A stretch of DNA of 64,000 bases, taken from Microbacteriaceae bacterium (GTDB taxonomy: Bacteria; Actinomycetota; Actinomycetes; Actinomycetales; Microbacteriaceae). The stretch is taken from contig JAHBSP010000006.1 of NCBI GenBank assembly GCA_019639055.1, positions 62,001 through 126,000 of the forward strand, in the 5' to 3' direction. Each line of letters starts with the position of its first letter. Position 1 is the first letter of the stretch. Positions 9,893 through 18,597 of this stretch are shown one piece after another. The position numbers were made by a program, and so were the translations under genes. A model generated the notes under the pieces. It searched no databases, was not told where the DNA came from, and saw only the letters and a list, made by a program, of their open reading frames with translations.

Positions 9893-11133
9893 TTCAACTC
9901 TTTTACCGTCTTAGGTCTAATAAGAATCCACAGCGCAAGGATTGCAATAGCGGCTGCGCCAAGTTGGACTGTGGCCATAGCAGCGCCAATTAGCATACCT
10001 GCAGCGGCAAGAATACCCACAAGTGGAGAAAGCACACCGGCAATTCCGAAGTTGGATGCACCAATCAGGCTAGACGCGGTGCCCGCCTCATTACCGTGCT
10101 CGGCTAGTGCAAGCACCTGGATGAGCGGAAATTGTGCCCCGCAGGTAGTCATATAGAAGAATAGTGCGATGGCGGTCCACCATAGTCCTTGACCGGTTTC
10201 TTCACCGAAGAAAAGGACTCCAGCAAAAATGAATTGGGCGGCGGTAGTAAAGGCGAGAATCCAGGCGGGGCCAAAACGAACGGCGAGCCTAGAAGCAAGC
10301 TGCACACCGATCATCACCCCTATAGAGTTTGAAGCGAAGAAAAATCCGTATTGCTGTGCGTTGATTCCATACTGATCCTGAAGCAAGAATGGAGAAGCCT
10401 GTAAATAGGAGAAGACGCCGGTGAAATTCATTCCGGCTAAGATAAGTGCGCCGATATAAACGTGGTCACTGAGAACTTTCTTATACCGCTGCAACTGGCT
10501 GTGGCTGCGCGCGTATGCTTTCTTTTCCGGGGTCAACGTTTCCTCAACAAAGGAAATAACTGCAATAAGCACCAAAATTCCATAAATTAGCAGGAATGCG
10601 AAGACTCCATGCCAGTCAACAACTAGTAACAGTTGCGAACCAATGAGCGGAGCAAGAATCGGTGCGATACCACTTACCAGTGAAAGCCTAGAGAGCATCC
10701 GCACCAGTGGCACACCTTCAAACAGGTCACGCACAATGGCCATCGACACCACACTTCCTGCTGCAGCGCCAAAACCTTGAAGCACTCTAGCGAGGGTGAG
10801 AGTAATAATGTCTGGAGCGATGATTGCAAAAACGGACGCCACTATATGAAGAAGGTTAGAAATAATCAGTGGCCATTTCCTACCGAATCGGTCGCTAAGC
10901 GGCCCCATGAGTAACTGCCCAAAAGCAAAGCCGAGCATGGTTCCAGCAAGGGTCGCTTGAATAGCTCCTTCTGATACTTGAAACTCATCGACTAGTTGCG
11001 GGAATGCCGGAAGGTATAGGTCAACCGTAAATGGTCCAATAGCGGTGAGTGCGCCGAGCACTAGGATATATCCGATGCGTTTGGCATTACTAAGCCGTTC
11101 GCCAGGCGTCTGGCGATTATCTTCAGTGCTCAA
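9889..11133 (-). CDS. Bcr/CflA-family MFS drug exporter
   Basis: A 414-residue major facilitator with 12 predicted membrane helices. The motif A loop GPLSDRFGRKWPL lies between helices 2 and 3 (about residue 82), and the N-terminal phrase FTVDLYLPAFPQL is typical of the Bcr/CflA multidrug (H+ antiporter DHA1) family. Likely exports hydrophobic or sulfonamide/bicyclomycin-like compounds, but specificity cannot be read from sequence. The ATG lies one base beyond the metB stop, and the gene runs into the PAP2 gene with a four-base overlap. It may therefore be cotranscribed with cbs-metB upstream. Confidence 0.85.
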   Translation of the reverse strand: MSTEDNRQTPGERLSNAKRIGYILVLGALTAIGPFTVDLYLPAFPQLVDEFQVSEGAIQATLAGTMLGFAFGQLLMGPLSDRFGRKWPLIISNLLHIVASVFAIIAPDIITLTLARVLQGFGAAAGSVVSMAIVRDLFEGVPLVRMLSRLSLVSGIAPILAPLIGSQLLLVVDWHGVFAFLLIYGILVLIAVISFVEETLTPEKKAYARSHSQLQRYKKVLSDHVYIGALILAGMNFTGVFSYLQASPFLLQDQYGINAQQYGFFFASNSIGVMIGVQLASRLAVRFGPAWILAFTTAAQFIFAGVLFFGEETGQGLWWTAIALFFYMTTCGAQFPLIQVLALAEHGNEAGTASSLIGASNFGIAGVLSPLVGILAAAGMLIGAAMATVQLGAAAIAILALWILIRPKTVKELK

Positions 11134-11134
11134 T

Positions 11135-12298
11135 TTAGCTTGCTTTAGTGAGTGCGGAGTCGATGTCTGCTAGCAGATCTTCCGCATTTTCAATACCCAC
11201 GGAAAGGCGAATTATCGCTGGATCTACTGCAAGTTCAGTGCCTTTAACACTGGCATGAGTCATTTCTGATGGGTAGCACATTAGACTCTCCACACCACCG
11301 AGAGATTCGGCTAGCTGGAAAAGCACAGTGCTCTCTGCGACCTTACGAGCGACATTTTCGTTTTCAAGACGCAGGGAGAGCATCCCGCCGAAACCGAGTG
11401 GCATTTGGCGTTTAGCAAGTTCGTGACCTGGATGAGATTCCAGACCAGGGTAGAAAACTTCCTTAACTCTGCTATCAGAACTTAGTGTTTTAGCGATTTT
11501 TAGAGCGTTTTCGGAATGCTTTTCTACGCGGATGCCCAGTGTGCGAATACCGCGGACAGTCAACCAGGAATCGAACGGGCTTGCAATCGCACCTGCTGCG
11601 AACTGTTGGAAGCGTAGCTTATTGGCGATGTCATCATCATTTAACACCACAACACCGGTGAGTGAGTCAGAGTGCCCGGAAAGGTATTTGGTTGCCGAGT
11701 GAACCACGACATCTGCACCTAGTGTCAAAGGCTGCTGTAGGTATGGGGTTGCGAAAGTATTGTCTGCGACTAAAAGAGCACCTCCTGCGTGAGCCAGTTT
11801 GCTTACCTCAGCCAGATCGGTGACTTTCAATAGTGGGTTGCTTGGAGTTTCAAGCCACACAATGTCTGGCTTGCGTTCTGCAATGGCTGCCTCAATTTTG
11901 GAGAGGTCTGAGAAATCTGTGGTGCTTACCGAAACGCCCCACTCGCTGTGGATTCGAGAAACTAGCCTGTGGGAGCCGCCATAGACATCGTTTGCCATAA
12001 GCACCGAACCGCCAGGTTTTAGTAGGACGCGGATTATTGCATCCTCTGCTGCAAGACCAGAGGCAAAAGCCAGTCCGTGCTTTCCTTGTTCAAGACTGGC
12101 AACGATTTCTTCATACATATTGCGGTTAGGGTTTCCGCCGCGAGAGTATTCAAAACCTCCTCGGAAACCGCCGATACCGTCTTGCTTGAATGTGCTGCTG
12201 AGGCTAATTGGTGGAGTTACGGCCCCTGTAGATGGGTCGCTCTCGTAACCGACATGAATGCTACGGGTGCTGAAGCCCCATTTTTCATCCGACGACAT
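11135..12298 (-). CDS. metB: Cystathionine gamma-synthase/lyase (PLP)
   Basis: A 387-residue PLP enzyme of the Cys/Met metabolism family. The PLP lysine is K204 in HSATKYLSGHSD, with upstream LVADNTFATPYLQQP and SRGGNPNR typical of the group. Such proteins either join O-acyl-homoserine and cysteine or split cystathionine. Direct pairing with cbs upstream favours a cystathionine gamma-lyase-like role in reverse transsulfuration, though both activities are reported for actinobacterial MetB. A GAGGGAAAAT ribosome site precedes the ATG. The gap to cbs is 59 bases, so cotranscription is likely. Confidence 0.85.
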   Translation of the reverse strand: MSSDEKWGFSTRSIHVGYESDPSTGAVTPPISLSSTFKQDGIGGFRGGFEYSRGGNPNRNMYEEIVASLEQGKHGLAFASGLAAEDAIIRVLLKPGGSVLMANDVYGGSHRLVSRIHSEWGVSVSTTDFSDLSKIEAAIAERKPDIVWLETPSNPLLKVTDLAEVSKLAHAGGALLVADNTFATPYLQQPLTLGADVVVHSATKYLSGHSDSLTGVVVLNDDDIANKLRFQQFAAGAIASPFDSWLTVRGIRTLGIRVEKHSENALKIAKTLSSDSRVKEVFYPGLESHPGHELAKRQMPLGFGGMLSLRLENENVARKVAESTVLFQLAESLGGVESLMCYPSEMTHASVKGTELAVDPAIIRLSVGIENAEDLLADIDSALTKAS

Positions 12299-12357
12299 AT
12301 TTTCCCTCTTCTATATATTTCGTTTTCTGCTCATCCATGCCGGAAATAGCCGGCCAC

Positions 12358-13713
12358 CTACTTGAGGTTGGTGAGTAAGTCTTGTCTGGTGATTACACCA
12401 ACGGGCTTGCCGTCTCGAAGCGCGAGTAGCGCATCCTCTTCGTGGAGAAGTGTATTTGCCTTCACTACACTCTCACCAACACCGATAGGTTTCAGGACTG
12501 GTCCGGTAACCTTTTCGATCGGGTCGGTTAGGCTGACGCTTCCGCTACCAACTGCTTCCAGTAGCGCGATTTCGGATACAGTTCCGGCTACTTCTCCTAA
12601 AACGACAGGTGGTTTGCGCTTCAGTACCAGCAGCTGTGAAACACCTAAGTCGCGAATCTTCTTGATTGCATCACCCACCTGCTCTTCTGGTGAGACATAG
12701 TAGAGCTCATCACTACCTTTAGCCGCTAGAACGTCGGCAACGGTTTCTCCCTCTTCCTCTTTCAGGAAGCCGTGGGTGAACATCCATTCATCGTTGAAAA
12801 TCTTGGTCATGTAACCGCGACCACCGTCGGGCATGATAATTACTACGACAGCGTCTTCATCAAGTTCAGCAGCAAGTTTGAGTCCGGCAACCACGGCCAT
12901 TCCGCTTGAGCCACCGATTAGTAGCCCCTCTTCTTTTGCCATTCTGCGGGTCATCGCAAAGGATTCGGCGTCGGTTACTTCGATAATTCGATCAACGACA
13001 GCAGGGTCGTATGCGCCTGGCCAGAAATCTTCCCCAACACCCTCGACTAGGTAAGGTCTTCCGTCTCCGCCGGAAAATACTGAACCTTCTGGGTCAGCGC
13101 CAATAACCTGAACTTTGCCGTCACTGACTTCTTTCAGGTACCTACCGGTGCCACTGATGGTGCCTCCAGTGCCTACACCCGCAACGTAATGGGTAACTTT
13201 ACCTTCGGTATCGCGCCAAATTTCTGGGCCGGTGGTTTGGTAGTGAGCAAGTGGCCCATTCATGTTGAAGTATTGGTTTGGTTTGAAAGCACCAGGAATT
13301 TCGCGAGCTAGTCGGTCCGAGACGCTGTAATAAGATTCGGGGCTGTCAGGGGCAACATTTGTTGGGGCGACAACTACTTCGGCACCGTATGCACGAAGCA
13401 CACTGCGCTTGTCTTCACTAACCTTGTCAGGGCATACAAAAACGCAGCGGTATCCGCGTTGCTGAGCCACCATGGCCAAACCAACTCCGGTGTTTCCGCT
13501 GGTTGGTTCCACAATAGTGCCACCAGGTTTTAGGTCGCCATTGGCCTCGGCTGCATCGATAATAGCGGTAGCGATTCGATCCTTGGTTGATCCACCAGGG
13601 TTCATGTATTCAACTTTTACGAGCACAGTCGCTTTGATTCCCTCAGCCACTTTGCCGAGTTTCACTAGCGGGGTATTCCCGACCAAATCTATGACAGATT
13701 TTGAATAATTCAT
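12358..13713 (-). CDS. cbs: Cystathionine beta-synthase
   Basis: A 451-residue PLP enzyme that condenses homocysteine with serine to cystathionine. The fold-type II catalytic domain (about 1-310) carries the PLP lysine K44 in GGSTKDRIA, the substrate loop EPTSGNTG and a glycine-rich phosphate cradle GVGTGGTISGTG. A C-terminal pair of CBS (Bateman) domains at about 330-451 distinguishes it from plain cysteine synthase. Unlike the human enzyme, no heme-binding N-terminal extension is present. It heads a minus-strand run with metB, making a likely homocysteine-to-cysteine module. It starts about 30 bases after the rplL terminator region. Confidence 0.92.
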   Translation of the reverse strand: MNYSKSVIDLVGNTPLVKLGKVAEGIKATVLVKVEYMNPGGSTKDRIATAIIDAAEANGDLKPGGTIVEPTSGNTGVGLAMVAQQRGYRCVFVCPDKVSEDKRSVLRAYGAEVVVAPTNVAPDSPESYYSVSDRLAREIPGAFKPNQYFNMNGPLAHYQTTGPEIWRDTEGKVTHYVAGVGTGGTISGTGRYLKEVSDGKVQVIGADPEGSVFSGGDGRPYLVEGVGEDFWPGAYDPAVVDRIIEVTDAESFAMTRRMAKEEGLLIGGSSGMAVVAGLKLAAELDEDAVVVIIMPDGGRGYMTKIFNDEWMFTHGFLKEEEGETVADVLAAKGSDELYYVSPEEQVGDAIKKIRDLGVSQLLVLKRKPPVVLGEVAGTVSEIALLEAVGSGSVSLTDPIEKVTGPVLKPIGVGESVVKANTLLHEEDALLALRDGKPVGVITRQDLLTNLK

Positions 13714-13743
13714 CTCTTAAACTTACCTTGTTACCCGGGAATT

Positions 13744-13777
13744 AAAAAGGGATGAGCACCCGAAAGTACTCATCCCT
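13744..13777 (-). terminator. Intrinsic terminator after rplL
   Basis: On the minus strand, just past the rplL stop, there is a strong stem GGGATGAG...CTCATCCC with a short loop, followed by TTTTTAA. It closes the rplJ-rplL transcript and separates it from cbs, whose start lies about 30 bases beyond. Confidence 0.85.
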
Positions 13778-13791
13778 CTTATTTAGGCTAT

Positions 13792-14184
13792 TTATGCAAG
13801 CTTTACAGTTGCACCAGCAGCTTCTAGAGCTTCCTTTGCCTTGTTTGCGGTCTCGGTGTTAGCACCCTCAAGCACCTTGGAAGGTGCACCGTCAACAAGT
13901 GCCTTAGCTTCGCCGATACCTAGACCGGTTAGCTCACGAACAACCTTGATTACCTGGATCTTGCCGTCGCCAGCAGCTTCAAGAACTACATCGAATGAGT
14001 CCTTTTCCTCTGCAGCAGCCTCGCCACCACCAGCGCCACCGGCAACTGGAGCAGCAGCAACTGCAACTGGAGCAGCTGCGGTTACTTCAAAGGTTTCCTC
14101 GAACTTCTTAACGAATTCGCTAAGTTCGATTAGGGTTAGCTCCTTGAAAGCTTCGAGAAGCTCTTCAGTAGATAGCTTTGCCAT
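13792..14184 (-). CDS. rplL: Ribosomal protein bL12 (L7/L12)
   Basis: A 130-residue stalk protein that recruits translation GTPases. The N-terminal dimerisation domain ([18 protein letters not shown]) is followed by an Ala/Gly-rich hinge at about 38-60. The C-terminal factor-binding domain contains [23 protein letters not shown], close to universal. Length is normal. It follows rplJ by about 30 bases in the same transcript and is closed by a terminator. rpoB, which often follows rplL, is absent here. Confidence 0.97.
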   Translation of the reverse strand: MAKLSTEELLEAFKELTLIELSEFVKKFEETFEVTAAAPVAVAAAPVAGGAGGGEAAAEEKDSFDVVLEAAGDGKIQVIKVVRELTGLGIGEAKALVDGAPSKVLEGANTETANKAKEALEAAGATVKLA

Positions 14185-14213
14185 TTGTTTATCTCCTATT
14201 TGTTAAAGCCTGC

Positions 14214-14729
14214 TTACGCAGCTTCTTCCTGTTTGATGCGCAGAGCGTCGACTGTGCGAACTGCCTGCGAAAGTGGTGCGTTGAACAAGTACGCGGCGCC
14301 GAATAGGGAAGCCTTGAATGCGCCTGCGAGCTTAGCAAGCAGAACCTCACGGCTTTCAAGTTCGGCAAGTTTTGTAACCTCTGCAGCGTCGAGTGCTTTA
14401 CCGTCTAGGTATCCGCCCTTGACTACTAGCAGTGGGTTTGCCTTTGCGAAATCACGAAGACCCTTGGCCACAGCGACAGGGTCGCCGTGTACATATGCGA
14501 TTGCGGTTGGACCGGTAAGAAGATCATCAAGACCCTCCAGGCCTGCCTCTTTTGCAGCAATCTTGGTCAGAGTGTTTTTCGACACGGCGTAGGTGGCGTG
14601 GTCACGAATCGAGTTACGTAGTTCCTTCAACCTCGATACGGTCAACCCACGGTATTCAGTAAGCACGACTGCGCCGGAGTTGCTGAAAAGTTCCTTCAGT
14701 TCCTCTACGCTTGATTGCTTATTCGCCAT
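14214..14729 (-). CDS. rplJ: Ribosomal protein uL10
   Basis: A 171-residue stalk base protein that anchors L7/L12 to 23S rRNA. The N-terminal rRNA-binding domain shows [18 protein letters not shown], and a C-terminal helix for L12 binding ends with [11 protein letters not shown] place the start at 14729 because GGAGG lies seven bases before it. The longer reading from 14741 would put its start codon inside that ribosome site. The transcript begins at a separate promoter with a long leader typical of L10 autoregulation. Confidence 0.95.
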   Translation of the reverse strand: MANKQSSVEELKELFSNSGAVVLTEYRGLTVSRLKELRNSIRDHATYAVSKNTLTKIAAKEAGLEGLDDLLTGPTAIAYVHGDPVAVAKGLRDFAKANPLLVVKGGYLDGKALDAAEVTKLAELESREVLLAKLAGAFKASLFGAAYLFNAPLSQAVRTVDALRIKQEEAA

Positions 14730-14741
14730 GGCGTCCTCCAT

Positions 14742-14912
14742 TTAGTAAGTCTGCTTGTTAGCAGTGCGCCCATAGCAAATAAAAAAGCTCCGCGCGCGCT
14801 GGCTAACGGAGCTGAAATAGCTTATCCGTCACCTGCGCGGGCCTTTGCATTTGCAAACCTTCACTTGATTGAAACTTGCGCTTCCTTCAAGAACCGGCGG
14901 TCTTGGGCAACC
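14742..14912 (-). ncRNA. L10 leader with attenuator
   Basis: About 170 bases of untranslated leader precede rplJ on the minus strand. It contains the phrases CCAAGACCGCCGGT and GCGCAGGTGACGGATAAG, which I recognise from actinobacterial L10 leaders. These RNAs bind L10/L12 to reduce rplJL expression. At 14779-14813 it ends in a hairpin with arms AGCTCCG and CGGAGCT followed by TTTTTATTT, which looks like a transcription attenuator. Family assignment is from memory of the motif; a covariance-model search against the Rfam L10 leader would settle it. Confidence 0.75.
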
Positions 14913-14917
14913 TGTCT

Positions 14918-14946
14918 ATAATAATCCGAATTTGTTGACTAATCAA
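14918..14946 (-). promoter_or_regulatory. Promoter of the rplJL leader
   Basis: On the minus strand a -35 box TTGATT (14941-14946) and a -10 box TATTAT (14918-14923) are separated by exactly 17 bases. The predicted start falls just before the L10-leader motifs. It lies between the pfkA stop and the leader, showing that rplJL is not simply read through from pfkA. Confidence 0.6.
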
Positions 14947-14983
14947 GTTGAAAATCTGCTTGCAGTAGTAAATGGATCTTTTG

Positions 14984-16003
14984 TTAGCCAAAAAGTTTGG
15001 CAGCCTCGGCGTAACGCTCTGCCGGCACAGTCTTTAGTTCGCCTAGTGCATCGGATAGTGGAACTCTAAGGATGTCTGTGCCACGGAGTGCGACCATAGT
15101 GCCCCAGTCGCCATCGATTGCAGCTTCGACAGCATTCAGCCCGAACCTGGTGGCGAGCACACGGTCATAGGATGTTGGTGTGCCCCCGCGCTGGATGTGA
15201 CCAAAAATAGCGAAACGAGTTTCAATCCCCGTGCGTTTCTCAATCTCGTCTGCAATAACAAGCGAGATGCCTCCAAGTCTGGGGCGACCAAAAGCATCCA
15301 ATCCTCTTTCGGAATATGGGTCGCGTTCTCCCTCCAGGATGTAACCTTCAGCTACACAAACCAAAGGCGCGCGTCCGCGTTCGTGAGCTTGCATGACGTA
15401 GTCGCAGACTTCATCCATAGACATTGGATTCTCTGGAATCAGGATTACGTGCGCTCCGGCAGCCATGCCGGAATGAAGTGCGATCCAGCCGACGTTACGG
15501 CCCATGACTTCGGCCACCATGCAGCGCCCGTGTGCTTCACCGGTGGAACGGAGTCGATCCATAGATTCAGTAGCAATCTGCACCGCGGTATCGAAACCGA
15601 AAGTGTAGTCGGTGGCGGATAGGTCGTTATCGACAGTTTTTGGCACACCGACGATTTTTATACCCGCATCAACTAAGCGCTGAGCCGCGGCTAGAGTGCC
15701 CTCCCCACCGATAGCAATCAGACCATCTAGTTCGTGGCTGTCTAGCACTTCGGCTACTCGCTCGGGACCGCCATGATCGAAAGGATTGGTGCGACTGGTA
15801 CCAAGGATCGTGCCACCCAAGCTGGCTATACCTTTTACATCTTTACGCAGAATGGGCATGGTGTTGTTTTCAACCAGGCCCTCCCAGCCGTTTTTGAATC
15901 CAACAAATTGGTGACCCTTAGTGTCTCCCAAGCGGACGATACTGCGAATAACTGCATTAAGACCCGGGGCATCTCCGCCACTGGTCAAGATTCCAAAGCG
16001 CAT
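14984..16003 (-). CDS. pfkA: 6-phosphofructokinase
   Basis: A 339-residue enzyme that phosphorylates fructose 6-phosphate to fructose 1,6-bisphosphate in glycolysis. Key motifs are LTSGGDAPGLNAVIR at the N-terminus, IGGEGTL with glycine at position 102, and VPKTVDND with lysine 122 and the catalytic aspartate. Glycine at the first site plus lysine at the second matches the actinobacterial group III pattern, where ATP use is common. PPi-dependent enzymes instead carry Asp at the first site. The gene sits unusually between rplA and rplJ, with its own terminator upstream and a likely own promoter. Confidence 0.93.
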   Translation of the reverse strand: MRFGILTSGGDAPGLNAVIRSIVRLGDTKGHQFVGFKNGWEGLVENNTMPILRKDVKGIASLGGTILGTSRTNPFDHGGPERVAEVLDSHELDGLIAIGGEGTLAAAQRLVDAGIKIVGVPKTVDNDLSATDYTFGFDTAVQIATESMDRLRSTGEAHGRCMVAEVMGRNVGWIALHSGMAAGAHVILIPENPMSMDEVCDYVMQAHERGRAPLVCVAEGYILEGERDPYSERGLDAFGRPRLGGISLVIADEIEKRTGIETRFAIFGHIQRGGTPTSYDRVLATRFGLNAVEAAIDGDWGTMVALRGTDILRVPLSDALGELKTVPAERYAEAAKLFG

Positions 16004-16030
16004 AAGTCAAGCCTAGTTTGTTGGCGGTAG

Positions 16031-16058
16031 ATTGTCGCAAAATTAGGTCGGCAGTCAA
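16031..16058 (-). promoter_or_regulatory. Likely pfkA promoter
   Basis: Minus-strand boxes TTGACT (16053-16058) and GACAAT (16031-16036), spaced 16 bases apart, lie about 28 bases before the pfkA start and beyond the rplA terminator. The -10 match is modest, so this is a candidate. Confidence 0.4.
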
Positions 16059-16095
16059 TCAAGGTTTCTGGTGAAAACGATTTGAGATTTAAATG

Positions 16096-16127
16096 CTTTG
16101 GGGGAGGATCGAAATCCTCCCCCAAAG
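16096..16127 (-). terminator. Terminator after rplK-rplA
   Basis: A near-perfect 14-bp stem (CTTTGGGGGAGGAT paired with its complement) and a four-base loop lies 11 bases past the rplA stop. On the minus strand only a weak T-rich tail follows; the T-run is better on the plus strand. It probably works by stem strength and insulates pfkA from the ribosomal transcript. Confidence 0.75.
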
Positions 16128-16137
16128 TTTTATTGCT

Positions 16138-16827
16138 TTAGATAGCAGTTACATCTAGTGGGATGCCTGGACCGAAAGTGGTCGAGACAGCGCCCTTCTG
16201 GATGTAGCGGCCCTTTGAAGTCGATGGCTTAGCGCGAACGATTTCATCGAGGGCAGCGCGGATGTTTTCATCCAGCTGCTCAGGAGTGAAGTTCGCTTTA
16301 CCAACAACGAAGTGCACGTTTGCCTGCTTGTCAACGCGGAATTCAATCTTTCCGCCCTTGATGTCGCTAACTGCTTTGGCAACGTCAGGGGTTACGGTAC
16401 CGGTCTTAGGGTTTGGCATTAGGCCACGAGGACCAAGAACCTTACCGAGAGTACCAACCTTACCCATGAGTTCTGGGGTTGAAACTGCAGAATCAAATGC
16501 GGTGTAACCTGCGGCAACTTTACTAATAAGTTCGTCGCCACCAACCTCGTCTGCACCCGCTGCAAGAGCGGCTTCGGCAGCAGGACCGGTTGCGAATACG
16601 ATTACTCGTGCGGTCTTACCGGTTCCGTGAGGAAGGTTTACAGTTCCGCGGACCATCTGGTCTGCTTTACGTGGGTCAACATTCAGCTTGATAGCTACTT
16701 CAACAGTGCTGTTTGGTTTAGCAGCGCTGGTTTCTTTAGCTAGGGCAACAGCCTCTGTTGGGGTGTAGTGCTTGCCGGCTTCAATAAGAGCCGCTGCAGC
16801 TTGATATGCCTTACTTCTCTTAGCCAT
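16138..16827 (-). CDS. rplA: Ribosomal protein uL1
   Basis: A 229-residue L1-stalk protein that binds 23S rRNA and, in many bacteria, its own mRNA. Motifs include [16 protein letters not shown] and the family ending near [17 protein letters not shown]. Length is standard. Its start codon overlaps the rplK stop by one base. Part of the secE-nusG-rplK-rplA run, closed by a strong hairpin downstream. Confidence 0.97.
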   Translation of the reverse strand: MAKRSKAYQAAAALIEAGKHYTPTEAVALAKETSAAKPNSTVEVAIKLNVDPRKADQMVRGTVNLPHGTGKTARVIVFATGPAAEAALAAGADEVGGDELISKVAAGYTAFDSAVSTPELMGKVGTLGKVLGPRGLMPNPKTGTVTPDVAKAVSDIKGGKIEFRVDKQANVHFVVGKANFTPEQLDENIRAALDEIVRAKPSTSKGRYIQKGAVSTTFGPGIPLDVTAI

Positions 16828-17258
16828 TAGTTGTCCACCGTAATTCCCATTGAGCGTGCGGTACCTGCAATGATTTTTTCTGCAGCTTCGATATCGTTAG
16901 CGTTTAGGTCAGCCTGCTTTGTTGTTGCAATCTGCCTTAGGGCTTCACGACTGAGCTTGCCAACTTTTTGAGTGTGTGGAACACCACTACCCTTTGGCAC
17001 GCCAGCTGCCTTCTTGATTAGTTCAGCTGCTGGAGGGGTCTTCAGGATGAAGGTGAATGAACGGTCCTCGTAGACGGTAATTTCTACGGGAACAACGTTT
17101 CCGCGCTGATCCTGAGTTGCATCGTTGTACTGCTTGCAGAATTCAACGATGTTTACACCGTGCTGACCCAGAGCCGGACCGATTGGTGGGGCTGGGGTAG
17201 CAGCACCGGCGTTGATCTGAAGTTTAATCAGACCAGTCACCTTTTTCTTAGGTGCCAT
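16827..17258 (-). CDS. rplK: Ribosomal protein uL11
   Basis: A 143-residue protein at the GTPase-associated centre of the large subunit. The N-terminal domain is shown by [20 protein letters not shown], and the rRNA-binding C-terminal domain by [20 protein letters not shown]. It overlaps rplA by one base, which suggests translational coupling. It lies 74 bases after nusG. Confidence 0.97.
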   Translation of the reverse strand: MAPKKKVTGLIKLQINAGAATPAPPIGPALGQHGVNIVEFCKQYNDATQDQRGNVVPVEITVYEDRSFTFILKTPPAAELIKKAAGVPKGSGVPHTQKVGKLSREALRQIATTKQADLNANDIEAAEKIIAGTARSMGITVDN

Positions 17259-17332
17259 TATTTTTCCTTTCTAACGAGCTACTTTCGTAACTCTCCCGCA
17301 AGTCGGTATTTCCGAAAGCGGTGTGGATTGAA

Positions 17333-18061
17333 CTAAAGCTTTGTTACTTGATCAAAGCCCAGTTCAACCGGAGTTTCACGTCCGAAGAGTGAAACAAGCA
17401 CTGTGAGTTTTCCGCTCTCAGGCTTAATCTCGGAGATTGTGCCTGGAAGAGTTTCAAACGATCCTTCCTTGATGGTGACAACTTCTCCAATAGTGAAGTC
17501 GATGTCGAAAGGAATTGGTGTGCGAACTGCTGGAGCTTGTTTTCCACCCTTGCTTGCTGCAGCAGTTTCCTGCACCTGCACGGTGGTCTTCAGCATTTCA
17601 AAAGCTTCTTTAAGTGTTAGCGGGGTCGGGTTGTGAGCGTTGCCCACGAAACCGGTCACGTTTGGCGTGTGACGCACAACCGACCAGGAATCTTCGTTTA
17701 GGTCCATTCGCACAAGCACATAGCCTGGGTAGCGCACACGGGAGACCATCTTGCGCTGGCCGCCCTTCATGTCAGCTACTTCTTCCATCGGTACCTGAAC
17801 TTCGTAAACGTAGTTACTAGCGCCGTGGATGGACTGGATGCGGTTCTCTAGGTTGCTTTTCGCGCGCTTTTCCATGGTTGAGTAAGCGTGCACAACATAC
17901 CAACGACCAGGGCGTGAAGCGAGATCCTTTTTGAATGCCTCGTAAGGGTCTTCCTCAGAGGTCTCTTCGCTGTCATCAGCCTCAGCCGCATCAGTAACTT
18001 CTTCGGTTACCTCGGCTGCAGTTTCTTCAGCAACTTCTTCCACGAATTCTTCAGTGCTCAA
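17333..18061 (-). CDS. nusG: Transcription antitermination factor NusG
   Basis: A 242-residue RNA-polymerase-associated factor. The first 55 or so residues are a Glu/Ala/Thr-rich acidic extension typical of actinobacteria. The NGN domain follows, with [19 protein letters not shown] and [10 protein letters not shown], then a Pro/Ala linker, then the KOW domain with [20 protein letters not shown]. It lies six bases downstream of secE in the usual secE-nusG pair. Confidence 0.96.
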   Translation of the reverse strand: MSTEEFVEEVAEETAAEVTEEVTDAAEADDSEETSEEDPYEAFKKDLASRPGRWYVVHAYSTMEKRAKSNLENRIQSIHGASNYVYEVQVPMEEVADMKGGQRKMVSRVRYPGYVLVRMDLNEDSWSVVRHTPNVTGFVGNAHNPTPLTLKEAFEMLKTTVQVQETAAASKGGKQAPAVRTPIPFDIDFTIGEVVTIKEGSFETLPGTISEIKPESGKLTVLVSLFGRETPVELGFDQVTKL

Positions 18062-18067
18062 AAGTTT

Positions 18068-18340
18068 TTAAACCCCATTTCCAAAAATCCACATGGCGCC
18101 AAAACCGAAGAATGAGTCCAATCCCAAGACGATAAGCATCATGATTACCACAAAAGCTAAAACAACAAATGTGTAGTTAATCAGTTCTTTGCGTGTAGGG
18201 GTGACTACTTTCTTTACTTCGGCAACTACTTGGCGCATGAACAAAGCAATGCGGGAAAATGGGTTGCGTTGCTTCGCACTGTCGTGCTTAGCCTTAGCGA
18301 CCACATCCTCGCTTGGCTCATCAACTATTTCTCTAGCCAA
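18068..18340 (-). CDS. secE: Preprotein translocase subunit SecE
   Basis: A 90-residue single-span subunit of the SecYEG channel. The amphipathic helix and conserved block FMRQVVAEVKKVVTPTRKEL are followed by a transmembrane helix at about residues 53-75. Start is TTG at 18340, with a GGAAG site six bases ahead. The 30-residue N-terminal extension before the conserved helix is usual in actinobacteria. Immediately upstream lies tRNA-Trp, a common neighbour. Confidence 0.93.
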   Translation of the reverse strand: MAREIVDEPSEDVVAKAKHDSAKQRNPFSRIALFMRQVVAEVKKVVTPTRKELINYTFVVLAFVVIMMLIVLGLDSFFGFGAMWIFGNGV

Positions 18341-18379
18341 TTTGCTTCCTTACTTCTTTCTCTCGCAATATTGCGATCG

Positions 18380-18452
18380 CAGGGCGGACAGGACTCGAAC
18401 CTGCAACTTGCGGTTTTGGAGACCGCTGCTCTACCAATTGAACTACCACCCT
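18380..18452 (-). tRNA. tRNA-Trp (CCA)
   Basis: Seventy-three bases fold into a full cloverleaf on the minus strand. Acceptor arms AGGGTGG and CCGCCCT pair with one wobble, the D-arm is GTTC-GAGC, and the anticodon loop CTCCAAA gives CCA for tryptophan. The T-arm is GCAGG-TTCGAGT-CCTGT and the discriminator is G. No CCA is encoded. It lies 39 bases upstream of secE. Confidence 0.96.
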
Positions 18453-18597
18453 AAACACCCGAAAATAGGCGCATTAAAGTATGGCTGATGTCAACCACCC
18501 TGATAGTTTACGCTAGATATTTTCGTTTCGCCACCACAGGTTCCGATTGGGGTAATCAAAGGAATTAAAAACTGCATATTCAAATTAGGATTGAGAT

